NCBI GenBank assembly: GCA_047602295.1
Contig: JASGHP010000001.1
Coordinates: 4,278,001 to 4,342,000, forward strand
Source: JACMLD01 sp047602295
GTDB taxonomy: Bacteria; Bacteroidota; Bacteroidia; Chitinophagales; Chitinophagaceae
Reading direction: 5' to 3'
DNA: 64,000 nucleotides
This document shows, piece after piece, positions 15,972 through 25,035 of this stretch. Positions within the stretch are counted from its first letter, which is position 1, and the number at the start of each line of letters is the position of its first letter. A program made the translations under genes and the position numbers. Under the pieces are notes generated by a model. The model did not search any database and was not told where the DNA came from. It saw only the letters and a list, made by a program, of their open reading frames with translations.

Positions 15972-17357
15972 TTATTTTAAAATATCCAGTAGTGCATATA
16001 TTTTTCTTATAGTAGCAATGGCTTCCCCGGAATAATTATTGACGATGATGGAAAAGCAATAGTCTTTGCCATCCTGCGCTTTTTGATATCCGGTGAAAGC
16101 CCTAGCCCCACCAATGGAGCCACTTTTCATTTTAATACCATTGTAAGTAGGCAACGCATCATAAAACGAATCAAACCAGGGCCGTGTTTTGGCATATAAT
16201 AAAGCCTGCACTTCTGCATTGGCAGTAACCCTGTTTTGCGGAGACAGACCGCTGCCATCGCAGGTATTCAAAGCTGTTTTTTCTATTCCATGTTTTGTCC
16301 AAAAATCTTTCAGCACTTCCAATCCTTTTTGCGTAGAACCAATACCCGATTCTTTAAATGCAATGGTTTTCAAAAAAGCTTCTCCATACAAGTTGATGCT
16401 TTTTCTAAGAAACCAATAATTAAGACTATCTAATGTTGGTGAAAGGTATTTATATAAAACTGTACTGCTGTTTATTGTATCAGGCGTTTTACTATTTTCA
16501 TATTTATCATTAAAAACAATACCTTCTTTTTTCAATCGATCCTGTAATTGCCTGCAAAAAACGGCACGCGGGTCTGTAATGGCAGCACTCACTTCAAAAT
16601 GTTTTTCCTCTATTGGTATAGTACCGGCAATAGTAGTTGCTTTACCAGCATAGGGAATGTATACAATTGTTTTATCACCAGTTCCTTTAGCTGCAGCTAT
16701 AACAGCATCTTCAATTTCGTAATTAACTGAAGCAGGTTGTAATGCAGTTATGCCAACACTATCTCCAATGTTTTTGCCAGATTGCAATACAATATCAAAT
16801 TGATTTTCTATCCAGTTAAAATTTTGTGCAGTTGCGCCATAGTAGTTTCCAATATCTTCCCATATCCAGCCACCGGGAATATTATCGTCAAATTTATTTT
16901 TCAAAAAAACAGTAGAAGATATCGTCTTGACTTTTTGTTGCGACAAGTTTTTTGCAAGCATGTTCAAAACAATATTTGCTTTTGCAGAAATATACCTGCT
17001 ACTGCCAAAACTTGGATCTCCATTTGATTCAATTTGCAAAGTAACAGCGCCAGGATTTTTTTTATCCTGCAGATAGTTAAACGCTGTGCTGTATTTAAAA
17101 TCATGCCCCAGCAATTCAAATGCTGCAATGCTGGTAAATATTTTTTGCGTGCTGGCAGGCGCCAAACCAACTTGTGCATTGTGTTCGTACACTGGCAAAC
17201 CGGTTTTGCTATCGGCTACATAAAACCCGATTATTGCATGGCGCAATAAACTATCAGCCTCCAATTGCTGCACCGCATTTGCGAGCTTTTCTTTTACAGA
17301 TTGTGCACTTGCAAACAAGGTTATAAAACAAAAAGATAATATCAAACTTTTTCTCAT
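15972..17357 (-). CDS. dacB: D-alanyl-D-alanine carboxypeptidase/endopeptidase (PBP4 type, S13)
   Basis: 461 residues. A signal peptide (MRKSLILSFCFITLFASAQ) precedes the penicillin-binding fold: the SxxK motif is S69-T-Q-K72 (APASTQKIF), the SxN motif is in CDGSGLSPQN, and the KTG-like motif is KSG (IKMKSGSIGGARAF). The large inserted domain between SxxK and SxN is the mark of the S13/PBP4 family. It trims or cleaves peptidoglycan peptides in the periplasm. The downstream DUF6526 gene (42 bases) may be co-transcribed. KSG replaces the more usual KTG, a tolerated variant. Confidence 0.92.
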   Translation of the reverse strand: MRKSLILSFCFITLFASAQSVKEKLANAVQQLEADSLLRHAIIGFYVADSKTGLPVYEHNAQVGLAPASTQKIFTSIAAFELLGHDFKYSTAFNYLQDKKNPGAVTLQIESNGDPSFGSSRYISAKANIVLNMLAKNLSQQKVKTISSTVFLKNKFDDNIPGGWIWEDIGNYYGATAQNFNWIENQFDIVLQSGKNIGDSVGITALQPASVNYEIEDAVIAAAKGTGDKTIVYIPYAGKATTIAGTIPIEEKHFEVSAAITDPRAVFCRQLQDRLKKEGIVFNDKYENSKTPDTINSSTVLYKYLSPTLDSLNYWFLRKSINLYGEAFLKTIAFKESGIGSTQKGLEVLKDFWTKHGIEKTALNTCDGSGLSPQNRVTANAEVQALLYAKTRPWFDSFYDALPTYNGIKMKSGSIGGARAFTGYQKAQDGKDYCFSIIVNNYSGEAIATIRKIYALLDILK

Positions 17358-17399
17358 GCTGCTGACTTATGAATAACACTAAATAAAGTAAATTTAGGT

Positions 17400-17987
17400 A
17401 TGGAAAATGAAGTAAACGAACCGGCCCCGAAATATAATTATATAAGCCCTGAGGAATATTTGGCTACAGAAAGAGCTGTGGAAGAAAAAAACGAATATTA
17501 TGATGGCCAGGTATTGGCTATGTCTGGGGCCAGTTTCAAACACAATCATATATCCCAAAACCTGAGCAAAAATTTGGGCGTTTTTTTAGAAGACAAAGAA
17601 TGTTCAATTTTATCAAGCAATATGCGCGTAAGCACGCCATCACATGACGCCTATATGTATCCGGATGCCATTATTTATTGTGGCGATCCTGTTTTGGAAG
17701 ATGACAAGTTTGACACCTTGCTTAATCCCTCCGTTATTTTTGAAATACTTTCTCCCTCTACCCGAAGTATTGACAAAGGCAGAAAGTTCTTTTTTTACCA
17801 GGCAATTCCCTCGCTTCGCGAATACATCATGATTGACTCTCAAAAAATTTTTATTCAGTTAAACCGTAAACAGTTGGATGGCACATGGGTAATTGAAATG
17901 ATTACTGATCTAAATGCCAGTTTAACAATCACTTCCATTGATGCTAGGCTTCTGCTAAAGGAAATTTACAGCAAGACAGGATTGTAA
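17400..17987 (+). CDS. Uma2 family (PD-(D/E)XK-like) protein
   Basis: 195 residues. The pattern YISPEEYLATERAVEEKNEY, then MRVSTPSHDAYMYPDAIIYC and PSVIFEILSPSTRSIDKGRK, matches the Uma2 family (formerly DUF820). These are predicted restriction-endonuclease-fold proteins, very abundant in cyanobacteria and Bacteroidota, of mostly unknown role. The putative catalytic acids (D in YPDA, E in FEILS) and K are present. It is a single gene with no toxin-antitoxin partner or transposase next to it. The start at 17,400 gives the full domain. Confidence 0.85.
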   Translation: MENEVNEPAPKYNYISPEEYLATERAVEEKNEYYDGQVLAMSGASFKHNHISQNLSKNLGVFLEDKECSILSSNMRVSTPSHDAYMYPDAIIYCGDPVLEDDKFDTLLNPSVIFEILSPSTRSIDKGRKFFFYQAIPSLREYIMIDSQKIFIQLNRKQLDGTWVIEMITDLNASLTITSIDARLLLKEIYSKTGL

Positions 17988-18024
17988 GCTTTTAGAGCTG
18001 ATATTTGCAGCCAAATAAGAATGC

Positions 18025-19290
18025 ATGGCGCAACAGACATTTGCCTCTATTATAACTATTGGAGATGAACTATTGATTGGACAAGTGGTTGATACCAACA
18101 GTGCCTGGATGGCACAGGAACTAAACAACGCTGGTATTTGGGTGAAACGCCGTGTAGCCGTTGGCGATAGCTGGGACGAAATATGGCAGGCGCTGGATGA
18201 AGAAAGCAAACACGCAGACATTATACTTATTACCGGCGGACTTGGCCCTACTGCGGATGATATTACCAAACCACTGCTCTGCAAATATTTTGGCGGCAAA
18301 CTGGTGGTAGATGAGAAAGTGTTGGCACATGTAAAATATCTTTTTGAAAAAGTATTCAGAAGACAGGGGCCTATTTTAGAACGCAACATGAAGCAAGCCG
18401 AAGTACCTGATGTTTGTACCGTATTGCACAACGAAATAGGAACGGCACCAGGCATGTGGTTTGAAAAAGAAGAAAAAGTATTTGTAAGCATGCCGGGTGT
18501 GCCGCAGGAAATGAAATGGCTGATGTCTAACGAAGTAATACAGCGCCTGCAAAAACGTTTTACCATGTCGGCCATAGTATCTCGCACACTACTTACATTT
18601 GGCATTGGTGAATCTTTTTTGGCAGAGCGGATCAAAGATTTTGAAGAAGCCCTTCCTGAAAATATAAAACTAGCCTACCTGCCCAATTACGGCATGGTGC
18701 GGTTACGCCTCACCGGTACAGGACCCGATGAAGCCATTCTTACGCCTTTAGTGCAGGCTCAGTTCGAAAAATTACTAAAGCTGTTACCCGACGTCTTAGT
18801 AACAGATAAAGATGAACCAATGGAATTGGTGGTAGCCAGGCTTTTGCTGAACAGTAAAAAAACAATGGCCACCGCAGAAAGTTGCACTGGTGGTTATATT
18901 GCCCATCGTATAACAGCACATGCAGGGTCGAGTGAGTATTTTAAAGGTAGTGTGGTGAGCTATGCCAATGAAGTAAAAGAAACCTTGCTGAACGTGCCAC
19001 ACGATTACTTCTTTACTGTAGGCGCCGTAAGCGAAGAAGTTGTAAAAGGAATGGTAAAAGGCGTATTGGAAAAAATAAATGCAGACTATGCAATTGCAGT
19101 ATCCGGCATTATGGGACCGGGTGGCGCAACTGCAGAAAAACCGGTAGGAATGGTTTGGGTAGCCGTTGGCAATAAAGATAAAATCACTACACAGTTATTT
19201 AATTTCCGGTTCGACAGAGCCAGGAACATAGAAATGACGGCCATTAATGCCCTCAACCTGCTAAGAAAATTCATACTGGAAGCTCAGTAA
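18025..19290 (+). CDS. cinA: CinA family protein (nicotinamide-nucleotide amidohydrolase type)
   Basis: 421 residues, the full two-domain CinA length. The N-terminal MoCF/COG1058 domain (about 1-170) has the motif IITIGDELLIGQVVDTNSAW and GGLGPTADDITK. The C-terminal PncC domain (about 255-420) has TAESCTGGYIAHRIT and SGIMGPGGATAEKP. Known members hydrolyse ADP-ribose or CoA-like pyrophosphates and deamidate NMN to recycle pyridine nucleotides; the competence link of the name is not general. The start is ATG at 18,025; another ATG four bases upstream is out of frame. Confidence 0.93.
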   Translation: MAQQTFASIITIGDELLIGQVVDTNSAWMAQELNNAGIWVKRRVAVGDSWDEIWQALDEESKHADIILITGGLGPTADDITKPLLCKYFGGKLVVDEKVLAHVKYLFEKVFRRQGPILERNMKQAEVPDVCTVLHNEIGTAPGMWFEKEEKVFVSMPGVPQEMKWLMSNEVIQRLQKRFTMSAIVSRTLLTFGIGESFLAERIKDFEEALPENIKLAYLPNYGMVRLRLTGTGPDEAILTPLVQAQFEKLLKLLPDVLVTDKDEPMELVVARLLLNSKKTMATAESCTGGYIAHRITAHAGSSEYFKGSVVSYANEVKETLLNVPHDYFFTVGAVSEEVVKGMVKGVLEKINADYAIAVSGIMGPGGATAEKPVGMVWVAVGNKDKITTQLFNFRFDRARNIEMTAINALNLLRKFILEAQ

Positions 19291-19595
19291 TTGCAAGACT
19301 GATATGTGCTATTGAAACATGTAAAACACATTGTTTTCCACAAAAAAAGGCATTCATTCCACGCAGCTGCTGAAGCCGTTAAGACAAGACCTTTTATGTG
19401 TTCAAATCATTACCTTTGGCGAATAAGGTAATTAGTTTATTGGTTGCTAAGTTCTTGGTTGTTCCACAAAATCTAAACTTTCATAAAACATTGCAGAAAA
19501 ATGTCAGTTTATTTTAGATTCTTACAGCCTTAAACCTTCAACCTTACGCTATAAACCTTATACTCACCTAACTAATTTTAAAAAAGAGAACACCA
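19291..19595. other. intergenic region with candidate promoter and loose word arrays
   Basis: About 305 bases before the E2 gene. It holds a perfect -7 element at 19,411-19,418. Degenerate words follow (GGTTGCTAAGTTCTTGGTTG at about 19,440 and AAACCTTCAACCTTACGC at about 19,532). No gene is seen. Confidence 0.45.
19411..19418 (+). promoter_or_regulatory. candidate Bacteroidota promoter (-7 box TACCTTTG)
   Basis: A perfect TAnnTTTG element in its commonest form lies 178 bases upstream of the E2 acyltransferase. No clear TTTG -33 element stands at the expected distance, so the transcript start, and a leader of about 170 bases, are tentative. Confidence 0.45.
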
Positions 19596-20951
19596 ATGGC
19601 GATTGTTGACTTGGTAATGCCTAAACTGGGTGAAAGCATAGTGGAAGCCACCATCCTAAAATGGCTGAAACAGCCGGGGGACGCGGTGAAACAGGACGAA
19701 ACTGTATTGGAAATTGCTACAGATAAAGTAGACAGCGAAGTGCCCAGCACCGTGGAAGGCGTGCTTGAAGAAGTGCTTTTTAAAGTGAATGATATTGTGC
19801 CGGTAGGTTCAGTAATAGCAAAGTTGCGCACTAATACCGAAGAAAAAACGCAAGCTACAACCGCGCCACAAGCCCCCATAACACAACAACCTATTGTTGA
19901 CGAGCCCAAGACTGTTCAAGCACCGGCGGTTGTGTCAACCACACAAGCCGGCAGCAATGGAAACGGTCTTGCCACTGCACAGACAAATCGTTTTTATTCT
20001 CCCCTTGTGCTAACCATTGCCGGCAATGAAGGCATTAGTATGGTAGAACTGGAAGACATGCCGGGTACGGGCAATGAAGGACGGGTTACAAAAAAAGACA
20101 TCCTTCAATATGTACAGAACAAAAAGCAAGGCAAAGTCAGCAGCTATTCGCGTTCTGCTGCGGAAACAAAACCAGCAGACCATCAACAAAAAGCTACAAC
20201 GGTAACAGATATACCATTTGCAAGCGGCACTCCAGGTATTGGCAATACAGAAATTATTGAGATGGATCGTATGCGCAAGCTGATAGCAGAGCATATGGTA
20301 CGCAGCAAACACACCAGCCCGCATGTAACAAGCTTTACCGAAGCAGACGTAACCAACCTGGTGCAATGGCGTGAGAAAGAGAAACAGGGTTTTGAAAAAA
20401 GAGAGGGTACAAAACTCACTTTTACGCCGTTGTTCGTAGAAGCTATTGTAAGATGCATCAAAAAATATCCTCTTATTAATAGTTCTCTAGAGGGCGATAA
20501 AATAGTAATAAAAAAAGACATCAACATTGGCATGGCTACTGCCCTGCCATCTGGCAACCTGATTGTGCCAGTTATTAAAAATGCTGACAATCTCAATTTA
20601 GTGGGCCTTGCCCGCCAGGTGAATACGCTGGCAGATAATGCACGCAATAATAAATTGCAGCCTGGTGATATACAAGGAGGCACATTCACCCTTACCAATG
20701 TGGGCACTTTTGGCAGCCTGATGGGCACACCAATTATTAATCAGCCGCAGGTAGCCATATTAGCAGTAGGCGCTATTAAGAAACGCCCAATGGTGATTGA
20801 AACAGAACAAGGAGACAGTATTGGCATCCGCCATATGATGTACCTGTCTATGAGTTACGACCATCGTATCATAGATGGAGCTTTGGGCGCAACCTTTTTA
20901 AGTGCAGTGGCTAAAGCTTTGGAAAATTTTGATCCCGAAAGAGAATATTAA
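19596..20951 (+). CDS. dihydrolipoamide acyltransferase (E2) of a 2-oxo acid dehydrogenase
   Basis: 451 residues. The lipoyl domain at 1-78 has the lipoylated K44 in IATDKVDSE. A Q/P/A-rich linker follows (about 85-130), then an E3/E1-binding domain at about 132-170 (GRVTKKDILQYV), a second linker, and the catalytic domain with SYDHRIIDGALG (HxxxDG) near the end. The overall pattern fits branched-chain or broad 2-oxo acid E2 rather than a clear pyruvate type. It carries acyl groups from E1 to CoA in the cytoplasm. No E1 or E3 gene lies alongside, so the E2 stands apart from its partners here. Confidence 0.92.
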   Translation: MAIVDLVMPKLGESIVEATILKWLKQPGDAVKQDETVLEIATDKVDSEVPSTVEGVLEEVLFKVNDIVPVGSVIAKLRTNTEEKTQATTAPQAPITQQPIVDEPKTVQAPAVVSTTQAGSNGNGLATAQTNRFYSPLVLTIAGNEGISMVELEDMPGTGNEGRVTKKDILQYVQNKKQGKVSSYSRSAAETKPADHQQKATTVTDIPFASGTPGIGNTEIIEMDRMRKLIAEHMVRSKHTSPHVTSFTEADVTNLVQWREKEKQGFEKREGTKLTFTPLFVEAIVRCIKKYPLINSSLEGDKIVIKKDINIGMATALPSGNLIVPVIKNADNLNLVGLARQVNTLADNARNNKLQPGDIQGGTFTLTNVGTFGSLMGTPIINQPQVAILAVGAIKKRPMVIETEQGDSIGIRHMMYLSMSYDHRIIDGALGATFLSAVAKALENFDPEREY

Positions 20952-21210
20952 TCTCGGGTATAATGGTAATACGACAAAAGTTCTGATAAATTCTGGTGCA
21001 AGAAATGGTCTATTGAAGACCTGAAATGAGGGGAAAAAGAAATTTGCACCGAAGCAATCTGTCTATAGGAAGATAAGGTAAAATGGCAATTGTAGCCGAA
21101 ATAAGTTCTTAGATTGCTTCAGCGCTTAATTTCTGCTATAAAAATATTCATTGTTTTCTAATGCCCAAGCACAAAATGACAAGTGTGCTTATATAAAAAC
21201 AAGTGTGCAC
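20952..21210. other. intergenic region with a 10-base inverted repeat
   Basis: GAAGCAATCT at 21,051-21,060 is exactly complementary to AGATTGCTTC at 21,111-21,120, with a 50-base loop. No gene is seen in the gap between the E2 and the sensor kinase. It could be a structured 3' end or an RNA element; the evidence is weak. Confidence 0.35.
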
Positions 21211-21238
21211 TTTGAACCATTGAACGTGTATATTTTTG
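21211..21238 (+). promoter_or_regulatory. candidate promoter of the sensor kinase operon
   Basis: TTTG at 21,211-21,214 and TATTTTTG (TAnnTTTG) at 21,231-21,238, separated by 16 bases, match the two-part Bacteroidota promoter with slightly short spacing. Transcription would begin about 30 bases before the ATG at 21,278. Confidence 0.5.
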
Positions 21239-21277
21239 TGCGGAATTTGGAGATGATTCCGACCAATTACGCTGGTT

Positions 21278-24253
21278 ATGCTGAAATTTACCCCCGCTTT
21301 ATTACATAATCACTTCTCAAAAAAGGGGTTTCCTTTTGCCTGCAATTTTTATAAACAGATAGCACAATCTCTTTTAACAGGATTGGCTGGTGGGCTCAAA
21401 AAAAAGCAATGCTTCATCATCGGTCTCTTCATTCTTTTAAAAGGTCCCCTGTCACTAAACGCCCAGGAATACAATTACATTAATTATAGCATAAAAGATG
21501 GATTGCCCAGCAATACCATTTACAGCATTTGCCAGGATACAGATGGTTTTTTGTGGTTTGCAACAGACGCAGGAGTTGTTCGCTTCAACGGCCTTCAATT
21601 TAAAACTTTTACAAGTGCTGATGGATTGCCCGACAACGAAATCTTAAATGTATATGCAGATAAACAGGGAAGAGTCTGGATTACTCCATTCAAAAACAAA
21701 TTGTGTTATTACAAGAACGGGAAAATTTATAATGAGAAGAACGATACCATAATAAGGCAAATTGAGTTGTTATCGTTTGTTACAAATATTGTTGAGGATG
21801 ATTTCGGAAATTTATTACTTTTTGATAATACTAACATTTATAAAATATCTGAAAAAAACAAAGTTGTTTTACTGCCAATGCATCATTTGATTGGAGCACG
21901 CAAAAACAAACATCATCCAGGATTTTTTTTTATAAAAAAAGATTCCGCTTTTAATTATGATTTGAATACCATAACGCTTAAAGGCATAGACCCAAAATAT
22001 GAATTCCCAGGCGATCTTTTGGAATTAGACCTTGACAGTACAGATAAGAGTATTACAATTCCTAAACCTGTTGGCACAATACAGGCCACAAAGGAATCGA
22101 TGCGCCTACACTTTATCAGTACAGTTCATGGCTCTTATCAAATCGCAAAAGACAAAGCTGTATTTGAAGAACATTATCTACCCGACGAAAAAGTTACTTC
22201 AACATTTCAAGATGATGAAAAGAACATTTGGTTTGCTGTTTCTGGAAAAGGATTGATGAAACTGGCATCAAGTTCTATTCATAACTATGCGCCTTCTAAA
22301 ACACCATCCCAAAGAGAAATTTATATAGTATCTGGCTTCAAAAAGAAAATTGTTGCAGGCAGTGACGATTCCCGGCTTTATTTGTTTTCATTACCAGAAC
22401 AAAAATTTACATCCATTAATTTAGAACGGCTAGGAATTAAGGCCAGATATAATGGCGGTGTCAGCAGGGCTTTTTGTGCACAGGTGCTTTCATCAGGGGA
22501 TTGCCTGATTGGATTTGATGATTTTCTGGCGAAGTTATCAATTGATGACAGAGTATCCATCAAAGATATTCACCCCATAAAAGGGATAGCGGAATATGGT
22601 AGCAAAGAATTAGCAATAGCTACAGGCAGAGGAATTTTTCGTTTAAGAAAGGACGATTTATCAATAATTGATACCTTATATCAGCAACGGGCTACTGCAG
22701 TTTGCTTCTCAAATAATTGTTTATACTTTGGCACCTTATCTGGCTTGTATGAGATAGATGCAAACAAAAAAATTACTTTTTGGGGTGAAAATCAAAGACA
22801 ATTAAGCACCCGTATTTCTGCTATTGAAGAAGACCAAAATGGCGTTTTATGGATAGCAACTTACAATGAAGGAATCGTAGGTCTAAAAAACAATAAAGTC
22901 ATTTATGAAATAAATACTGGCAACGCCTTACCGAGCAATAACTGTCGAAGTATTTATGCCGACAAAAAACTTTTATGGGTTGGCACCAATAAAGGCGTTT
23001 GCAAAATTAACATAGACTCTCCTACAAACTCTTCCATATCATTTCAGCAAAGCCAGGGTTTGCCTACAGATATGGTCAACTCTATATTTGCTGATGACAG
23101 TTTGGTATATGCAGGTACACCTGCAGGTTTAACAGTTTTTCCAAGAAACCTATCACTGCAGCAACCTAATTACAGGTTGAAACTATTGGGCGTAACAATA
23201 GATGACAGCACACAATTGTCTGAGAACAACCATTACTCCGCAGGTTACGGCAAAAGGGTTAGAATAGATTACTCCCTTATATCCTTTCGCTCTAATGATA
23301 TAAGAAGCTATGTGTATCGGATAAATGGCGTTTCACAAAAGTGGGATACCACCACCAACGCATCAATAGAGCTTTCTTATTTACCTCCCGGAGACTTCTC
23401 GCTTGAAATAAAAGCCATTAATAACAAAAAAGAAATCGCCTCTAATCCAATAAAAATATTTCTGACTGTAGACACCCCTTTCTGGAAAAGCAAATGGTTT
23501 ATACTGGCAGCTGGAATGGCTATATTTAGCCTTGGCTGGCTGGGCATTTACGTTCTACTTAAACGAAAAGGGCAAATAGAAAAAAGGAAAAAAGACATCC
23601 AGTTGGAAATGCTGGAACTGCAGCAAAAAGCATTAAGGGCACAAATGAACCCTCATTTTATTTTTAATTGCCTGAATACCGTACAGGACTTTGTACTAAC
23701 CCAGGATATTGAACCTGCTAACAGGTTTTTGGTCAACCTGTCTTCATTAATCAGGCAAACGCTTGAAAATTCTAACAATTCATTTATCAGCATTGCTGAC
23801 GAGATTCGTTATCTTACCACCTATCTTGAATTGGAGAAAACAAGGTTTGACAATCGTTTTAATTTTTCCTTTCTTATTGGAGAAAAACTGAAACCCAAAA
23901 TGGATCAGTTAAAAATTCCTACTATGATAACCCAGCCGTATATTGAAAACGCCATCAAACATGGTATAAGCCATGCAAAAGACGGCCTGGGGCTTATAAC
24001 CATTGAAACAGATCTAATTGCTCATGAGAAATTGATTTTTGTAATTACCGACAATGGCATGGGCATCAATAAAACTAAAGCAGAAACGCCCAATAGAAAC
24101 CACCAATCAAAAGGAATGTCGTTAACAGCAGAACGTGTACAGACAATGACCCAGATTACTGGTAAAAAGATATGGGTAAATGTAAAAGATGAACAGGAAG
24201 AAGATAACACGATTGTCTCCGGCACTCGTGTAGAAATTGTTTTTGAATTATAA
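21278..24253 (+). CDS. two-component sensor kinase with periplasmic beta-propeller (LytS-type catalytic core)
   Basis: 991 residues. A hydrophobic signal/anchor lies at about 45-62. Propeller repeats follow, with motifs such as DGLPSNTIYSICQDTDGFLW and DQNGVLWIATYNEGI (about 70-640), then a Y_Y_Y domain (about 650-730, YVYRINGVSQKWDTT), one membrane helix (about 740-762) and a short coiled coil. The LytS/His_kinase core has LRAQMNPHFIFNCLNTVQDF (the phosphorylated His in NPHF) and an ATPase domain (GLITIETD, then ITDNGMGI). Here the periplasmic propeller would sense a ligand, and the regulator at 24,257 would be the target. The 40-residue N-terminal extension suggests a later start, for instance the TTG at 21,383. 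Confidence 0.92.
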   Translation: MLKFTPALLHNHFSKKGFPFACNFYKQIAQSLLTGLAGGLKKKQCFIIGLFILLKGPLSLNAQEYNYINYSIKDGLPSNTIYSICQDTDGFLWFATDAGVVRFNGLQFKTFTSADGLPDNEILNVYADKQGRVWITPFKNKLCYYKNGKIYNEKNDTIIRQIELLSFVTNIVEDDFGNLLLFDNTNIYKISEKNKVVLLPMHHLIGARKNKHHPGFFFIKKDSAFNYDLNTITLKGIDPKYEFPGDLLELDLDSTDKSITIPKPVGTIQATKESMRLHFISTVHGSYQIAKDKAVFEEHYLPDEKVTSTFQDDEKNIWFAVSGKGLMKLASSSIHNYAPSKTPSQREIYIVSGFKKKIVAGSDDSRLYLFSLPEQKFTSINLERLGIKARYNGGVSRAFCAQVLSSGDCLIGFDDFLAKLSIDDRVSIKDIHPIKGIAEYGSKELAIATGRGIFRLRKDDLSIIDTLYQQRATAVCFSNNCLYFGTLSGLYEIDANKKITFWGENQRQLSTRISAIEEDQNGVLWIATYNEGIVGLKNNKVIYEINTGNALPSNNCRSIYADKKLLWVGTNKGVCKINIDSPTNSSISFQQSQGLPTDMVNSIFADDSLVYAGTPAGLTVFPRNLSLQQPNYRLKLLGVTIDDSTQLSENNHYSAGYGKRVRIDYSLISFRSNDIRSYVYRINGVSQKWDTTTNASIELSYLPPGDFSLEIKAINNKKEIASNPIKIFLTVDTPFWKSKWFILAAGMAIFSLGWLGIYVLLKRKGQIEKRKKDIQLEMLELQQKALRAQMNPHFIFNCLNTVQDFVLTQDIEPANRFLVNLSSLIRQTLENSNNSFISIADEIRYLTTYLELEKTRFDNRFNFSFLIGEKLKPKMDQLKIPTMITQPYIENAIKHGISHAKDGLGLITIETDLIAHEKLIFVITDNGMGINKTKAETPNRNHQSKGMSLTAERVQTMTQITGKKIWVNVKDEQEEDNTIVSGTRVEIVFEL

Positions 24254-24256
24254 CGC

Positions 24257-25006
24257 ATGGATCAAATAAACGCTTTTATTGTAGACGACGAGCCCAGCAG
24301 CATTAGAGTTTTTACAAAACTGTTAAACACCTATTGTCCCGATGTAAACATAGTGAACACTGCATCCTCCGTTGCTGAAGCGCATGAAAAATTATTATTG
24401 GAAAAACCAGATGTACTTTTTCTTGATATACAAATGCCCATTGAAAACGGGTTTGATTTATTGAACCGAATCGCCCCTTATGATTTTGAAATTGTTTTTG
24501 TAACTGCCTTTGACAATTACGCCATAAAAGCTATCAGGCTGGACGCTTTTGATTATATACTTAAACCTGTTAGCATTGACGCATTGCGGGATTGCATAAA
24601 GCGCTTAAAAACCAAAAGACAGGAAAAAGTTTTAAAAGCTCCTTCAACAGAAAAGAAACAACCGGAGATTAGCTTAAAAACAACACGTGTAAGTTTGCCA
24701 ACCATCAATGGATTTGCTTTTTTTGAAACTGCCGAAATAATTAGTTGCGAAGCAAGTGGTGGCTACACAAAACTAAATCTGCTGCACAAAAAAAACGTAT
24801 TAATAAGCCAACACTTAAAGGAGTTGGAACAACAATTACCTACTAATATTTTCTTCAGGGTGCACCACTCTTTTCTAATCAATCTTAATTGCATTAAAAC
24901 TTATACAAAAGGTCGAGGTGGTTATGTAGAAATGATTGATGGAACTATCATTGAAGTTGCTGCCAGGAGAAAAGAAGCTTTTCTATCCAGGTTTAAACAA
25001 AGCTAA
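24257..25006 (+). CDS. LytTR family response regulator
   Basis: 249 residues. The receiver domain (about 1-120) carries the acidic pair in FIVDDEPSS, the phosphoacceptor Asp in VLFLDIQMP and the lysine in DYILKP. The C-terminal LytTR DNA-binding domain (about 145-249) has ISCEASGGYTKLNLL, FFRVHHSFLINL and a basic end. It starts 3 bases after the kinase stop and so forms its cognate pair. Its targets are unknown; the neighbouring surface protein gene is convergent and not obviously a target. Confidence 0.94.
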   Translation: MDQINAFIVDDEPSSIRVFTKLLNTYCPDVNIVNTASSVAEAHEKLLLEKPDVLFLDIQMPIENGFDLLNRIAPYDFEIVFVTAFDNYAIKAIRLDAFDYILKPVSIDALRDCIKRLKTKRQEKVLKAPSTEKKQPEISLKTTRVSLPTINGFAFFETAEIISCEASGGYTKLNLLHKKNVLISQHLKELEQQLPTNIFFRVHHSFLINLNCIKTYTKGRGGYVEMIDGTIIEVAARRKEAFLSRFKQS

Positions 25007-25035
25007 CGGGTAGAATAAGTAATCTGTTATTTCAA

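Noticed and set aside
17955..18635. 226-residue open frame on the minus strand
   Set aside because: Antisense to CinA, Ser-rich, no domain.
21051..21120. Riboswitch in the leader of the sensor kinase
   Set aside because: Only one 10-base inverted repeat with a 50-base loop; no match to a known riboswitch pattern, and it lies upstream of the likely promoter.
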